Source: Staphylococcus saprophyticus subsp. saprophyticus ATCC 15305 = NCTC 7292
Lineage (GTDB): Bacteria; Bacillota; Bacilli; Staphylococcales; Staphylococcaceae
Direction: 5' to 3'
Length of the DNA: 64,000 bases
Assembly (NCBI RefSeq): GCF_000010125.1
Contig: NC_007350.1
Location: forward strand, 2,108,001 to 2,172,000
The translations under genes were made by a program, and so were the position numbers. Shown in pieces: positions 9,542 through 17,788 of this stretch (position 1 is the stretch's first letter; every line of letters begins with the position of its first letter). The notes beneath the pieces are model-generated. The model did not search any database, had not been told where the DNA came from, and saw only the letters and a program-made list of their open reading frames with translations.

Positions 9542-9556
9542 ATTTTTCTGAAAATT
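9542..9556. promoter_or_regulatory. CodY box
   Basis: ATTTTTCTGAAAATT matches the known CodY consensus AATTTTCWGAAAATT at 14 of 15 positions. It lies just downstream of the promoter and 23 bases before the start codon, a position where bound CodY would block transcription when branched-chain amino acids and GTP are plentiful. Confidence 0.65.
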
Positions 9557-9579
9557 CTATAAATAAAGGAGATAGAACC

Positions 9580-10692
9580 ATGGCAGTTATTCAAAGACCA
9601 TTTAGAGCCGATCATGTCGGCAGTTTATTACGTCCTGAACGCTTAAAACAAGCACGCCAGGATTACCAAAACAACATTATCGATGCACAGGCATTGAAAC
9701 AAGTTGAAGATGAGGAAATTGAGCACATCATTGAAAAACAACTTGAAATTGGATTACATAGTATCACTGATGGAGAGTTTCGCAGAAGTTGGTGGCATTT
9801 CGATTTCCTAGAAAATTTAAATGGCGTAGAAGGTTATACCTCAGACCGTGGTTTAGAATTCGAAGGTGTAGAGACACGAAATCACAATGTTAAAATCATT
9901 AGCAAAGTACAATTCAATCCAGATCATCCTCACTTTGAGCATTTCAAATTTTTACATGACAAAGTAGATGGACGTGCTACATCTAAAGTCTCTATACCAA
10001 GCCCTAATCAATTATTTCATCCTAATATTTTAAATGAAGAGATTTATCCAGATATAGAAGACTTTGCGCATGACGTCGCAAAAGCCTATCATGATAGCCT
10101 ACTTAAATTTTACGAATTAGGCGCACGTTACATTCAATTAGACGATGTTTATTGGGCAAACCTAACTTCAGGTACACAAAAGACGCGTGGTCGTGATCGA
10201 ACTGAAGAAGAAAAAGAAGCTGCACGTCAACTTGCCTATCAAGTTGTCAATGAAGCTGTTAAAGATTTACCAGAAGATTTACTCATTACCACACACATTT
10301 GCCGTGGTAACTATCAATCTACTTGGGCAATTTCAGGTGGCTATGAACCTGTAGCACCTTATTTATTCCAAGAACAACTTGGTGGATTTTTCTTAGAATA
10401 TGATGATGAACGTTCTGGTGACTTTGAACCTTTACGTTTCTTCCCTAAAGACAAATCTGCAGCAGTGTTAGGATTATTTACATCAAAAAATGGTGATTTA
10501 GAAGATAAAGCAACGATTCTTAAGCGTATTGAAGAAGCACAAAAATACATTACTTTAGATCAAATATGCTTAAGCCCACAATGTGGCTTTGCTTCTACAG
10601 AAGAAGGAAATAAATTGACTGAAGACGCGCAATGGAAAAAATTAGCTTACGTTGTCGAAATCGCAAATGAAGTCTTTGGCACTGCGAAATAA
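9580..10692 (+). CDS. MetE-type (cobalamin-independent methionine synthase II family) methyltransferase, YxjG-like
   Basis: A 370-residue protein corresponding to the C-terminal catalytic half of MetE. RPFRADHVGSLLRP at the N-terminus, the ITDGEFRRSWWHFDF segment, IQLDDVYWA, and the zinc-ligand motifs THICRGNY and LSPQCGFAST are all visible. Stand-alone proteins of this kind (YxjG/YxjH in Bacillus) are thought to methylate homocysteine with a small methyl donor. The start at 9580 follows AAAGGAGATAGAACC; the frame extends 50 codons upstream without support and would swallow the promoter. Single gene under a promoter and CodY box, with a strong terminator. Confidence 0.85.
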   Translation: MAVIQRPFRADHVGSLLRPERLKQARQDYQNNIIDAQALKQVEDEEIEHIIEKQLEIGLHSITDGEFRRSWWHFDFLENLNGVEGYTSDRGLEFEGVETRNHNVKIISKVQFNPDHPHFEHFKFLHDKVDGRATSKVSIPSPNQLFHPNILNEEIYPDIEDFAHDVAKAYHDSLLKFYELGARYIQLDDVYWANLTSGTQKTRGRDRTEEEKEAARQLAYQVVNEAVKDLPEDLLITTHICRGNYQSTWAISGGYEPVAPYLFQEQLGGFFLEYDDERSGDFEPLRFFPKDKSAAVLGLFTSKNGDLEDKATILKRIEEAQKYITLDQICLSPQCGFASTEEGNKLTEDAQWKKLAYVVEIANEVFGTAK

Positions 10693-10789
10693 TTTTAAAT
10701 ATCTTGTCTTACGCAAATACGGTAAATGAAGAGATTGCATATTAAAACAACCCATTTTATGGCGATGTGATCTTAGATATATCATAAAT

Positions 10790-10832
10790 TAAGCTACGCA
10801 TTTCTTGAATTTCAAAAGAAATGCGTAGCTTA
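10790..10832 (+). terminator. strong hairpin terminator after MetE-type gene
   Basis: A 17-bp perfect stem, TAAGCTACGCATTTCTT with AAGAAATGCGTAGCTTA, and a nine-base loop. Confidence 0.75.
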
Positions 10833-10849
10833 TTAATGAAGCAACGTTT

Positions 10850-10945
10850 CTTTAAATAAATGAGACATTACATTTTCAATTCAATCATCTACTGCTTAAT
10901 TCAAAAAAGAGTCTGGGGTATCTATTTATGTCCCAGACTCTTTCA
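10850..10945 (-). repeat. dispersed intergenic repeat copy with terminator hairpin
   Basis: One of three related copies (the others are at about 12425-12514 and 17428-17500). A conserved stretch like CATCTACTGCTTAATTCAAA leads into a GAGTCTGGG...CCCAGACTC stem around TATCTATTTATG. The hairpin at 10905-10945 also serves as terminator of the cupin gene: on the minus strand it is followed by a T run. Confidence 0.7.
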
Positions 10946-10946
10946 C

Positions 10947-11453
10947 TTATTTATTATTTTTTTCTATTTCATCTGTTGTTAAAGCATAGCGTTCATTTAT
11001 CTCTGTTAATTCTGGATGATGTTTATTTAGCCACTCTTTACTAAGCAATTCAAAATGTTCAAATTCAAAGCCTGGTTGACACATACAGCCAACCAAAGCA
11101 TATGCATTTTCATCTTCTACGCTAGATGCAAAAATCGTACCTTTAGGAACGACGTATTGTAATACGTCACCCGCTTCAATATGCTTACCTAATGTCACCT
11201 TTTCATATTGGCCATTCGGAGAAATCATGTGAATTGTGAGTGAATCACCCTCATGATGATACCAAATTTCATCAGCATCGATACGATGAAAATGTGAAAT
11301 ATTATGATAAGTTAGCAAAAAATAAATACTTGTGTAAGCTGCTCTACCCATGTCTTTATCATGGTTACCTTTGGTAACTTCTTTATAATAGCCACCTTCT
11401 GGATGCGGTTGCAATGCTAATTGTGAAATCCAACGTTGTACTGTTTGTTCCAT
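10947..11453 (-). CDS. cupin protein, DUF985 family
   Basis: A 168-residue single-domain cupin of the DUF985 (YML079-like) family: PHPEGGYYKEV near the N-terminus is the family signature, followed by two cupin strands (ADEIWYHHEGDSLTIHM and GDVLQYVVPKGT) with potential metal-ligand His and Glu residues. The enzymatic role is not established; sugar binding or isomerase-like activity has been suggested for relatives. It starts 1 bp after yebC, so the two are surely co-transcribed. It ends in a repeat-type terminator. Confidence 0.8.
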   Translation of the reverse strand: MEQTVQRWISQLALQPHPEGGYYKEVTKGNHDKDMGRAAYTSIYFLLTYHNISHFHRIDADEIWYHHEGDSLTIHMISPNGQYEKVTLGKHIEAGDVLQYVVPKGTIFASSVEDENAYALVGCMCQPGFEFEHFELLSKEWLNKHHPELTEINERYALTTDEIEKNNK

Positions 11454-11454
11454 A

Positions 11455-12171
11455 CTACTTCAAATCCACATTATGGAATACATTTTGTACATCGTCTAAA
11501 TCTTCTAACGCTTCTACTAATGTTTCAAATGTTTCTTGGTCTTCTGCTGATAACTCAATATCTGTTTGTGGTAACATTTCAAATTCAGCTACTTTAAATG
11601 TATCAACGCCTGTTTCACGTAATGCATCTTGCACCTGAGCGAATTGATCCGGTTCAGCATAGACAATCGTTAATCCATTCTCATCTATAACATCTCTCAC
11701 ATCTATATCTTGTTCCATTAATGATTCCAATATATCATCCGCTGATTTATCTTCTATACCAAAGACTGCCGTGTATTCAAACATATACGCAACCGAACCA
11801 GAGACACCCATGTTGCCACCGTTTTTACCAAAAGCTGAACGAACATCAGAAGCTGTTCTATTCACATTATCAGTCAAAGCATCTACGATAATCATTGAAC
11901 CACTTGGACCGAATCCCTCGTATCGTAGTTCGTCGTAGTTCTCTTCACCAGAACCTTTTGCTTTTTCAATCGCTTTTTCAATAATATGGTTAGGCACTGA
12001 ATATGTCTTCGCGCGTTCTAAAGTTAGACGCAATGCTTGGTTTGACTCAGGATCTGGTTCTCCAGATTTAGCAGCCACATAAATTTCTTTACCAAATTTA
12101 GCATAAATTCTACTTGTATTTTTATCCTTTTGGGCCTTTTTTTCCTTAATATTATTCCATTTACGTCCCAT
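11455..12171 (-). CDS. YebC/PmpR (TACO1) family protein
   Basis: A 238-residue protein with the N-terminal [18 protein letters not shown] signature and the three-domain layout of YebC/TACO1. [20 protein letters not shown] marks the middle domain. Bacterial members have been described as transcription regulators, and more recent work links the family to translation of difficult (for example polyproline) stretches. The short N-terminal form ([11 protein letters not shown]) is the YeeN-like subtype. Upstream gene of a two-gene unit with the cupin. Confidence 0.88.
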   Translation of the reverse strand: MGRKWNNIKEKKAQKDKNTSRIYAKFGKEIYVAAKSGEPDPESNQALRLTLERAKTYSVPNHIIEKAIEKAKGSGEENYDELRYEGFGPSGSMIIVDALTDNVNRTASDVRSAFGKNGGNMGVSGSVAYMFEYTAVFGIEDKSADDILESLMEQDIDVRDVIDENGLTIVYAEPDQFAQVQDALRETGVDTFKVAEFEMLPQTDIELSAEDQETFETLVEALEDLDDVQNVFHNVDLK

Positions 12172-12565
12172 ATTTCCATCTCACTTTCTCAATAACTACA
12201 TTGATTAACATGTTATATTATACAATAATTTCCACAGAGAATATAGATGTAAGCCCATAACATCCATTTTGTTTATTCACCTTATATACTAAAAAACAGG
12301 CGTGGGTTTACCTGGGCTAACGCTCACGCATATGTCTCACAAGCATTTTTACGTGTCATATCTATGTTTTAGCTTATGCATAAAGACGACGCTATTCTAT
12401 AAAAATAGAAACATCTTTTCTTTAAACAAGTGAGAACATTGCATTTTCAATATAGCCATCTACTCCCTAATTGAAAACGAGCCCAAGACATCTATTTATG
12501 TCTTAGGCTCGTCGTTATATTTATATTCTATTTTCATATAAAAATTTCGTGTTAATAATGAATGA
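12172..12565. other. intergenic with two repeat elements
   Basis: No gene is visible. At 12308-12336 lies a diverged copy of the repeat found at 49472-49624 (TACCTGGGCTAACGCTCACG on the + strand). At about 12425-12514 lies a copy of the dispersed repeat that ends in a terminator hairpin. Confidence 0.55.
12425..12514 (-). repeat. dispersed intergenic repeat copy with terminator hairpin
   Basis: Second copy of the family also seen at 10850. The hairpin GAGCCCAAGACAT...ATGTCTTAGGCTC at 12480-12512, followed on the minus strand by a T-rich stretch, would end the sarX transcript. The preceding 50 bases (CATTTTCAATATAGCCATCT and onwards) align with the 10850 copy. Confidence 0.65.
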
Positions 12566-12838
12566 TTATTTTACATATGCTTCAATATCATCAAGTAGAG
12601 TCTCATATTTTTCTGCGTTGTCGTCATTCATAAATAAGTAGACTTTACGTTCATCTTCTGTTGTTGCAATTTTTAAAAATGATTGCATTAGCATATTTTG
12701 ATTCCTACAGTTATGTCGTATAAGTTCTAAGATAGCTACATCATTCATTGTTAACTTATAGGTTTCTTCAACGTAATGCATCACACGTTTATACTTTTTA
12801 TAAACATTTAAAAATTGCGCTTTTTTCTCTTCATTCAT
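12566..12838 (-). CDS. sarX: SarX homologue with internal deletion of the DNA-recognition region
   Basis: A 90-residue SarA-family protein. Residues 1-58 align with SarX/SarA (ending LMQSFLKIA) and the end (DERKVYLFMNDD onwards) is the conserved wing and C-terminal helix. Between them about 27 residues present in SarA of this same window (positions about 61-87, the recognition helix and first wing strand) are missing in frame. The start at 12838 has GGAGGTG eight bases upstream; the longer frame to 12913 has none. It lies 135 bp downstream of rbf on the same strand, as in S. aureus, where SarX and Rbf both act on ica and biofilm control. DNA binding in the usual way is doubtful; it could be a dominant-negative partner or a decaying gene. 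Confidence 0.75.
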   Translation of the reverse strand: MNEEKKAQFLNVYKKYKRVMHYVEETYKLTMNDVAILELIRHNCRNQNMLMQSFLKIATTEDERKVYLFMNDDNAEKYETLLDDIEAYVK

Positions 12839-12973
12839 TGTTGTTACACCTCCAAATGCTAGTAAGCAATACAATATAATTATCCATAAAATGTAATTGC
12901 TTGTCCTTATCATTTGTAATTATAGGTTTGTCAAAATTGCGAACAATAATAAATTAAGTTTCATAACGCTTTT

Positions 12974-15160
12974 TCAATATTGCATTTTATAAATTTTATT
13001 ATGTGTTGATCTTTTATATATATCAATAATGTGCACTGTATTATAATCTAAATTTAATGTCAAAGTTTCTTCTTCAAAATGATGCTCAAACACACTGAAT
13101 TCAGGTTTATTATATTCATCTATTTTCTTAATACATTCATTTGACCATTGATAATGGTTACGTAAGTGCTCAGGAATCGCGTAATTAATATTACCGTACA
13201 CGTTGCTTATAGTTTCATAAAAAATAACATAAGCACGTCGCAACATCATATCCTTAAAGTTGATATGAATTTGGATGTTTTGTTCTTCGTGATCTAAAGC
13301 ATTTTCACTCTCAACTACACGCCAGTCACCCACAAAAATTGTGATTTTGTGTGGGTGATGTGCTACCGTATAATAATCATATTCTTTCACGCTAGATTTA
13401 CTCTTTTCCATTAATCTTTCATATATATTACCTAGAATAGAACGGAATCCATTTCTATCATATAAATACAATGCATGTTTCTTATCCTCTTGTTTAACTA
13501 AATCTATACCGACACCAAAGAAGTTTCCACGCGCTTTCTTAAACATACTCATCAATAATGGCGGACTTTCTATTAACTCCATATGATCATCATTTAATAA
13601 AAAATTATTATGAACATTTAAAAGATAATATTTTCTTTCTTCTAACTGCATTTCACTCATTATTTTTTTAATATTACTGAATTTAAACACTTCTTTGGTA
13701 AGTAACTCTTCATGATCTTCATTAAGATAAGATGATGATAATTTATGATTATCAATAAAATAGTAATCAAATCCAATGCGCTTCAATTGAGGCTCCATAT
13801 TTTTAAACGCTTCTGGCTGATTGAATAAATGTGTAATATCAACACCAAATTTCACATTTTTTCTATAACGTTGTATTTTAATGATATTGCGATATATTTC
13901 TTTAAGAGGCATCGTTGAAAGATCAAAGACGTAGCTGACCGAGTGCATGCTATCTTCTAACAACTCAGGATGTGATTGTACATATGATTTGTATTGACTA
14001 TAGATCTCATCTATATAAATATTCACTTCTTCATCTGTTTGAATTTGAAATGCTATATTAACATTTATATTCAACACAAATTTTATAAAACCGCAATCCA
14101 CATCTGTTGTAAAAGCACCTCGTAATGATTCAACATCTATCATGCAATAAACTAATACTTTTTGTGAGCCTTCAAAGATATAGCGCATACTTTGGTTATC
14201 AAATAAATTACGAAATTCTTCTAAAGAATGGATTTGAATGACGATTGCATCGTTGTTAGATTCTGCCATTTCATTGATATCTAAACAAATATAATTATTT
14301 TGGACATTTAGTTTCTGTAATTTTTTGGCAATGATTTGTTGCGTTTCCTCAAAGTTTTGCTCATCGTCTTTTGTTACAATATTAAAGACTTTATCTGATT
14401 TTGTAAGTTGTCGATATTCTTTAGGTGAATATCCAAAATAATGTTTAAATTTTTTACTATAACTCGCAGAACTACTAAAACCATAAGCATCTGAAATTTC
14501 AGAAATCGTAAGTTCCCCGTCTAATAATGGACCGATTGATACTGATAATTTTAACGTGTCTACATAAGTTTTAAATCGCATGCCTAATGTATTATAAAAT
14601 TGGCTTGATATATTTGATTGTGATATAAACACTTTATTGGCAATTGCTTTCAATGTTAGTCTTTTATGTAAATGTGTATTTACGTAATCTAACATTTCAC
14701 CTGTAATACCATAAAATGAATAATCTGTTTGTTGTTTTAAATAATTAACATCAATCTTAGCTTCTGTCGCAATAATATCAACGATTTTATACATATAAGT
14801 TTCATATAGTTCATTTGTCAGTGTTTGATCTAAATGATGCTTTGCTAAATTTAATAAAGCTTCAAATAATTTGCTCGAAGATTGTATCAACTTAGATGTA
14901 TATTGATACTCAAAAAATGAATATCCTCGTTCATGAAACCAATCACTAGAAATATATAATAATAGCGACATTTCGTTTCTTTTGATTCTAAATATTTCTG
15001 TATTATTCACGATAAGAAAATCTTCTTCAACTTCTACATTTGTTATAAAATGCTGTACTTCAACGGCATCCTTTAAAGGAAATAATAATAATATACCGTC
15101 TGTCACGCGCTTAGTAGGATACTTGTGCTTAGAAATAATATTTAAGCATTGCGCTTTCAT
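12974..15160 (-). CDS. rbf: AraC-family biofilm regulator Rbf
   Basis: A 728-residue protein, close to the length of S. aureus Rbf. The AraC-type double helix-turn-helix is internal (about residues 155-255: LTLKAIANKVFISQSNISSQ, then ISEISDAYGFSSSASYSKKF and YSPKEYRQL). A long C-terminal region of about 470 residues follows, whose spacing (VKFGVDITHLF, RIGFDYYFIDN) recalls a degenerate TIM barrel. Known of the family: Rbf promotes biofilm formation through icaADBC and sarX. Its position next to sarX and the SsaA-like gene supports rbf rather than the paralogue rsp. Confidence 0.82.
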   Translation of the reverse strand: MKAQCLNIISKHKYPTKRVTDGILLLFPLKDAVEVQHFITNVEVEEDFLIVNNTEIFRIKRNEMSLLLYISSDWFHERGYSFFEYQYTSKLIQSSSKLFEALLNLAKHHLDQTLTNELYETYMYKIVDIIATEAKIDVNYLKQQTDYSFYGITGEMLDYVNTHLHKRLTLKAIANKVFISQSNISSQFYNTLGMRFKTYVDTLKLSVSIGPLLDGELTISEISDAYGFSSSASYSKKFKHYFGYSPKEYRQLTKSDKVFNIVTKDDEQNFEETQQIIAKKLQKLNVQNNYICLDINEMAESNNDAIVIQIHSLEEFRNLFDNQSMRYIFEGSQKVLVYCMIDVESLRGAFTTDVDCGFIKFVLNINVNIAFQIQTDEEVNIYIDEIYSQYKSYVQSHPELLEDSMHSVSYVFDLSTMPLKEIYRNIIKIQRYRKNVKFGVDITHLFNQPEAFKNMEPQLKRIGFDYYFIDNHKLSSSYLNEDHEELLTKEVFKFSNIKKIMSEMQLEERKYYLLNVHNNFLLNDDHMELIESPPLLMSMFKKARGNFFGVGIDLVKQEDKKHALYLYDRNGFRSILGNIYERLMEKSKSSVKEYDYYTVAHHPHKITIFVGDWRVVESENALDHEEQNIQIHINFKDMMLRRAYVIFYETISNVYGNINYAIPEHLRNHYQWSNECIKKIDEYNKPEFSVFEHHFEEETLTLNLDYNTVHIIDIYKRSTHNKIYKMQY

Positions 15161-15490
15161 AATTTAACCTCTTTCGAATATTGTCATAGGCTATGCATTA
15201 AACGCTCACTTCACTATTAATTCTAGCTTAATCACGTCATACCCCAAATATTTCAATTAACATACTTTTAGTCTTTAGGTAATTTTGAATAAAATAATTA
15301 ATTTTGTCAACATTTTTTTGTATTAATCGAACTAAATTTTAAAATACAGCTATAGTATTATTAAACTTTTAAATAGTTCACAAAATTTAAAATTACACTA
15401 GATTTTAAAAAAACACCCTTATAAATTACTGTAGAAAGTAATTTTAAGGGTGTAATAATATTTTTTGGATTATATATATACTTTATTTAA
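15161..15490. other. intergenic: rbf promoter region and terminator
   Basis: An AT-rich stretch without genes. It should hold the rbf promoter. The terminator of the BI-1-like gene sits at 15409-15455. Confidence 0.55.
15409..15455 (-). terminator. hairpin terminator after BI-1-like gene
   Basis: ACACCCTTATAAATTACT pairs with AGTAATTTTAAGGGTGT; on the minus strand a run of seven T follows. Confidence 0.8.
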
Positions 15491-16150
15491 CTATTTTCTC
15501 ATTCTGTTGGCAAGTCTTAATACATATTTTATAATATGAAGTAAGTTAATAAACAAGTTGAAACCCATTTCTCTCGGTGAGAACTGACCCCGTTTCATGC
15601 GGTTAAAGTCATATAACGTATAGAGTAAAAATAGCAATAATCCTACAACTGTAATAATTGTATGGAAAATTGGATTCTGGATAAACATACCTATTAAACT
15701 TGCAACAATTAATGCAATGAGTGTTACAAAAAGGTATTTACCCATGCTCGCTGCATTTCCAATAACGAAAAATCCAATCAATCCAAATACAATAAAGGCA
15801 GATATGGCTAATATAATATTCTTATAAAAAACCTCTGGCCCTAAATTCTGTAAATACGCCGTAAACGTTGCATAGGATAGCAACCCAAGTATAATGGCAT
15901 AGATATGAGAAATCACAAGCCCATACTTACGCGCTCTATTAAAAATTAAAGTTATTAATACTAAACCGAGCAGTACAAAAGAAAGTGGTTGTCTCCATGA
16001 CATTGGTAGGTATTGTCCAAAATAACAACCTATTCCAAAAATAATCCAATAATATACAAAAAAGAGCCAAACTTTTCCGTATGCATGTGATTTTGATTGT
16101 TCTTTAGTCTTTTTTTGCTGGTTATTTACATGTTGTGCTGTTTCAGCCAA
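15491..16150 (-). CDS. Bax inhibitor-1-like (BI-1/YccA/YetJ) membrane protein
   Basis: A 219-residue protein with seven predicted membrane segments after a polar N-terminus of about 25 residues. The penultimate segment ends in the LLYTLYDFNRM motif typical of BI-1 proteins. In Bacillus YetJ two Asp residues form a pH-sensing pair that gates a calcium leak. Here the first Asp is present (YDFNRM) but the second position appears to be Asn (NLFINLLH). The start is a TTG at 16150, eight bases after GAGGAG; the GTG three codons earlier overlaps that site. Single gene with its own terminator. Confidence 0.7.
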   Translation of the reverse strand: MAETAQHVNNQQKKTKEQSKSHAYGKVWLFFVYYWIIFGIGCYFGQYLPMSWRQPLSFVLLGLVLITLIFNRARKYGLVISHIYAIILGLLSYATFTAYLQNLGPEVFYKNIILAISAFIVFGLIGFFVIGNAASMGKYLFVTLIALIVASLIGMFIQNPIFHTIITVVGLLLFLLYTLYDFNRMKRGQFSPREMGFNLFINLLHIIKYVLRLANRMRK

Positions 16151-16612
16151 CGCAATCACTCCTCAATTCCAAAAGCTACTATAAATAAATAAAATATATG
16201 CGTTTAATCATAACATTAAACGTCTATATTAATAGCATGTACTTTTTAAATTTTCCACAAAAATAATGCGTAATACTTTAATGTTCACGTTTTTTCAAAT
16301 AAACAAACATTGAATATACAATATTTTTAAAATTTATTATTTATAGACTTTTTTTATATCCGCTTATGTTACATTTGAAATAAATATCATCTTACTTGAA
16401 ATAACAGAAAGACTTGTAAATGGCGCAGTAAAAGTATTTATTTCATATAAACATGGCATTACGAAATTTTAATAATATTACATCTTGATAACAACGTACA
16501 CAAAGCAAATGATTTTTGTTAGTATGGAACGTGAATTCAGATTAAAAACACTAACGAATATATTTAATACATATTTACGGTTAGATATATAGGAATTGAA
16601 GGAGGAGTTCTT
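16151..16612. other. intergenic: long leader of the LysM/CHAP gene
   Basis: No gene is visible. It holds a WalR box at 16477-16493 and presumably the promoter and a leader of about 100 bases for the gene at 16613. Confidence 0.6.
16477..16493 (-). promoter_or_regulatory. WalR box
   Basis: Read on the minus strand, TGTTAT-CAAGA-TGTAAT matches the WalR consensus TGTWAH-N5-TGTWAH at every position. It lies about 120 bases upstream of a gene type (LysM/CHAP) that WalKR is known to control in staphylococci. Confidence 0.65.
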
Positions 16613-17419
16613 TTGAAAAAGTTAGCATTTGCAGTTACAGTAGCTTCAGGCGCGGCAGCCGTTATCGCCAATCATGAAGCCGATGCGTCAACACAACATA
16701 CAGTAAAATCTGGTGAGTCACTTTGGTCAATTTCACAACAATATGGTGTTTCAGTAGACGAAATCAAACAAAGCAATGACATCAATAACAACATGGTATT
16801 CCCGGGACAAGTTATTGAAATTGGTGGAAGTAGCTCACAAGAAAGTGGATCTACATCAAATAACACTTCAAATGGTTCATCACATACAGTTCAATCTGGT
16901 GAATCACTAAACATTATTGCAAATCAATATGGTGTGTCAGTTGATGAAATCATCGCAGCTAATAATTTAAATGGATATTTAATACATCCTAATCAAACAC
17001 TAACAATTCCAGGTACTACAGGAACAGGTGGTTCAGGTGGAACTGCTACAGAAACACCAAGTTCAAATACAGGTGGTTCTACAGCAAGTGATGCTAACCT
17101 ATATGACTGGGGACAATGTACTTGGCATGTATTTAACCGTAGAGCGGAAACTGGTCAACCAATCAGTACTTACTGGTGGAACGCTGATCACTGGGCTAAT
17201 AATGCATCAGCAGATGGTTATACAGTTAATAATGCACCTACAGCAGGTTCAATTATGCAAAATTACGAAGGACCTGTAGGTCACGTAGCTTATGTTGAAC
17301 GTGTTAACCCAGATGGTAGTATTTTAATTTCAGAAATGAACTATAATACACCACCAGGTACAGTTGATTACCGTACAATCCCAGCTTCACAAGCTTCAAG
17401 CTATAACTACATTCACTAA
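16613..17419 (+). CDS. secreted LysM/CHAP cell-wall hydrolase, SsaA-like
   Basis: A 268-residue exported protein: signal peptide (about 1-26), two LysM domains (about 28-71 and 91-133) with HTVKSGESLWSI and HTVQSGESLNII, a Gly/Ser/Thr linker, and a C-terminal CHAP domain (about 155-268). The catalytic Cys is in DWGQCTWHV (Cys169) and the His in GHVAYVE. LysM binds peptidoglycan; CHAP domains are amidases or endopeptidases. Its place beside rbf matches the SsaA-like gene of S. aureus. The start is TTG, seven bases after GGAGGAG. Confidence 0.9.
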   Translation: MKKLAFAVTVASGAAAVIANHEADASTQHTVKSGESLWSISQQYGVSVDEIKQSNDINNNMVFPGQVIEIGGSSSQESGSTSNNTSNGSSHTVQSGESLNIIANQYGVSVDEIIAANNLNGYLIHPNQTLTIPGTTGTGGSGGTATETPSSNTGGSTASDANLYDWGQCTWHVFNRRAETGQPISTYWWNADHWANNASADGYTVNNAPTAGSIMQNYEGPVGHVAYVERVNPDGSILISEMNYNTPPGTVDYRTIPASQASSYNYIH

Positions 17420-17427
17420 ATATATAT

Positions 17428-17500
17428 TCAAGCGAGTCTGGGACATAAATAGATGTCACAGGCTCTTTTTCATTTAGGCAGTAGATGACTGAATTAAAAA
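17428..17500 (+). repeat. dispersed intergenic repeat copy with terminator hairpin
   Basis: Third copy of the family at 10850 and 12425, here in the opposite orientation. The hairpin GAGTCTGGGACAT...ATGTCACAGGCTC with a T run terminates the LysM/CHAP gene, and the conserved arm (CATTTAGGCAGTAGATGACT) follows. Confidence 0.7.
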
Positions 17501-17517
17501 TTCGCTTATATCAAGCT

Positions 17518-17595
17518 TTTTTCAATCCTAGTCATCCTTGCCGAGGTAGGAATACGAAATCTCTATTAGAAAATTTGATTTCTGTCCCACTCCCG
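17518..17595. repeat. second intergenic repeat type (GATTTCTGTCCCACTCCC)
   Basis: The segment ends in AAATTTGATTTCTGTCCCACTCCC. The same word occurs after pbp4 at 38777-38836, in a shortened form at 4131-4180 and in the hairpin at 63099-63142. A central TAGTCATCCTTGCCGAGGTA is found only here. Confidence 0.5.
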
Positions 17596-17656
17596 TTTTT
17601 TTCTCCTCTTATTTATTATTAATATTCCCACCTATGCGCCCTATCGCTGTATAAAT

Positions 17657-17713
17657 AAAAAGAACGAGCAGATAAACACAATTGTTAAACAATTGGTTTT
17701 CGCTCGTTCTTTT
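17657..17713 (-). terminator. hairpin terminator after pit
   Basis: AAAAAGAACGAGC pairs with GCTCGTTCTTTT, with an inner AATTGTTAAACAATT hairpin. On the minus strand it lies about 75 bases after the transporter stop. Confidence 0.75.
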
Positions 17714-17788
17714 AGTAAATCAATTGATATCTATCTAATGTATGTAAATACCAATCAACAAGTGCCTATAGTGTAAGAAAATTACTAT

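Noticed and set aside
9376-9579. S-box or T-box riboswitch before the MetE-type gene
   Set aside because: The leader is too short after the promoter and lacks the expected stems and conserved boxes.
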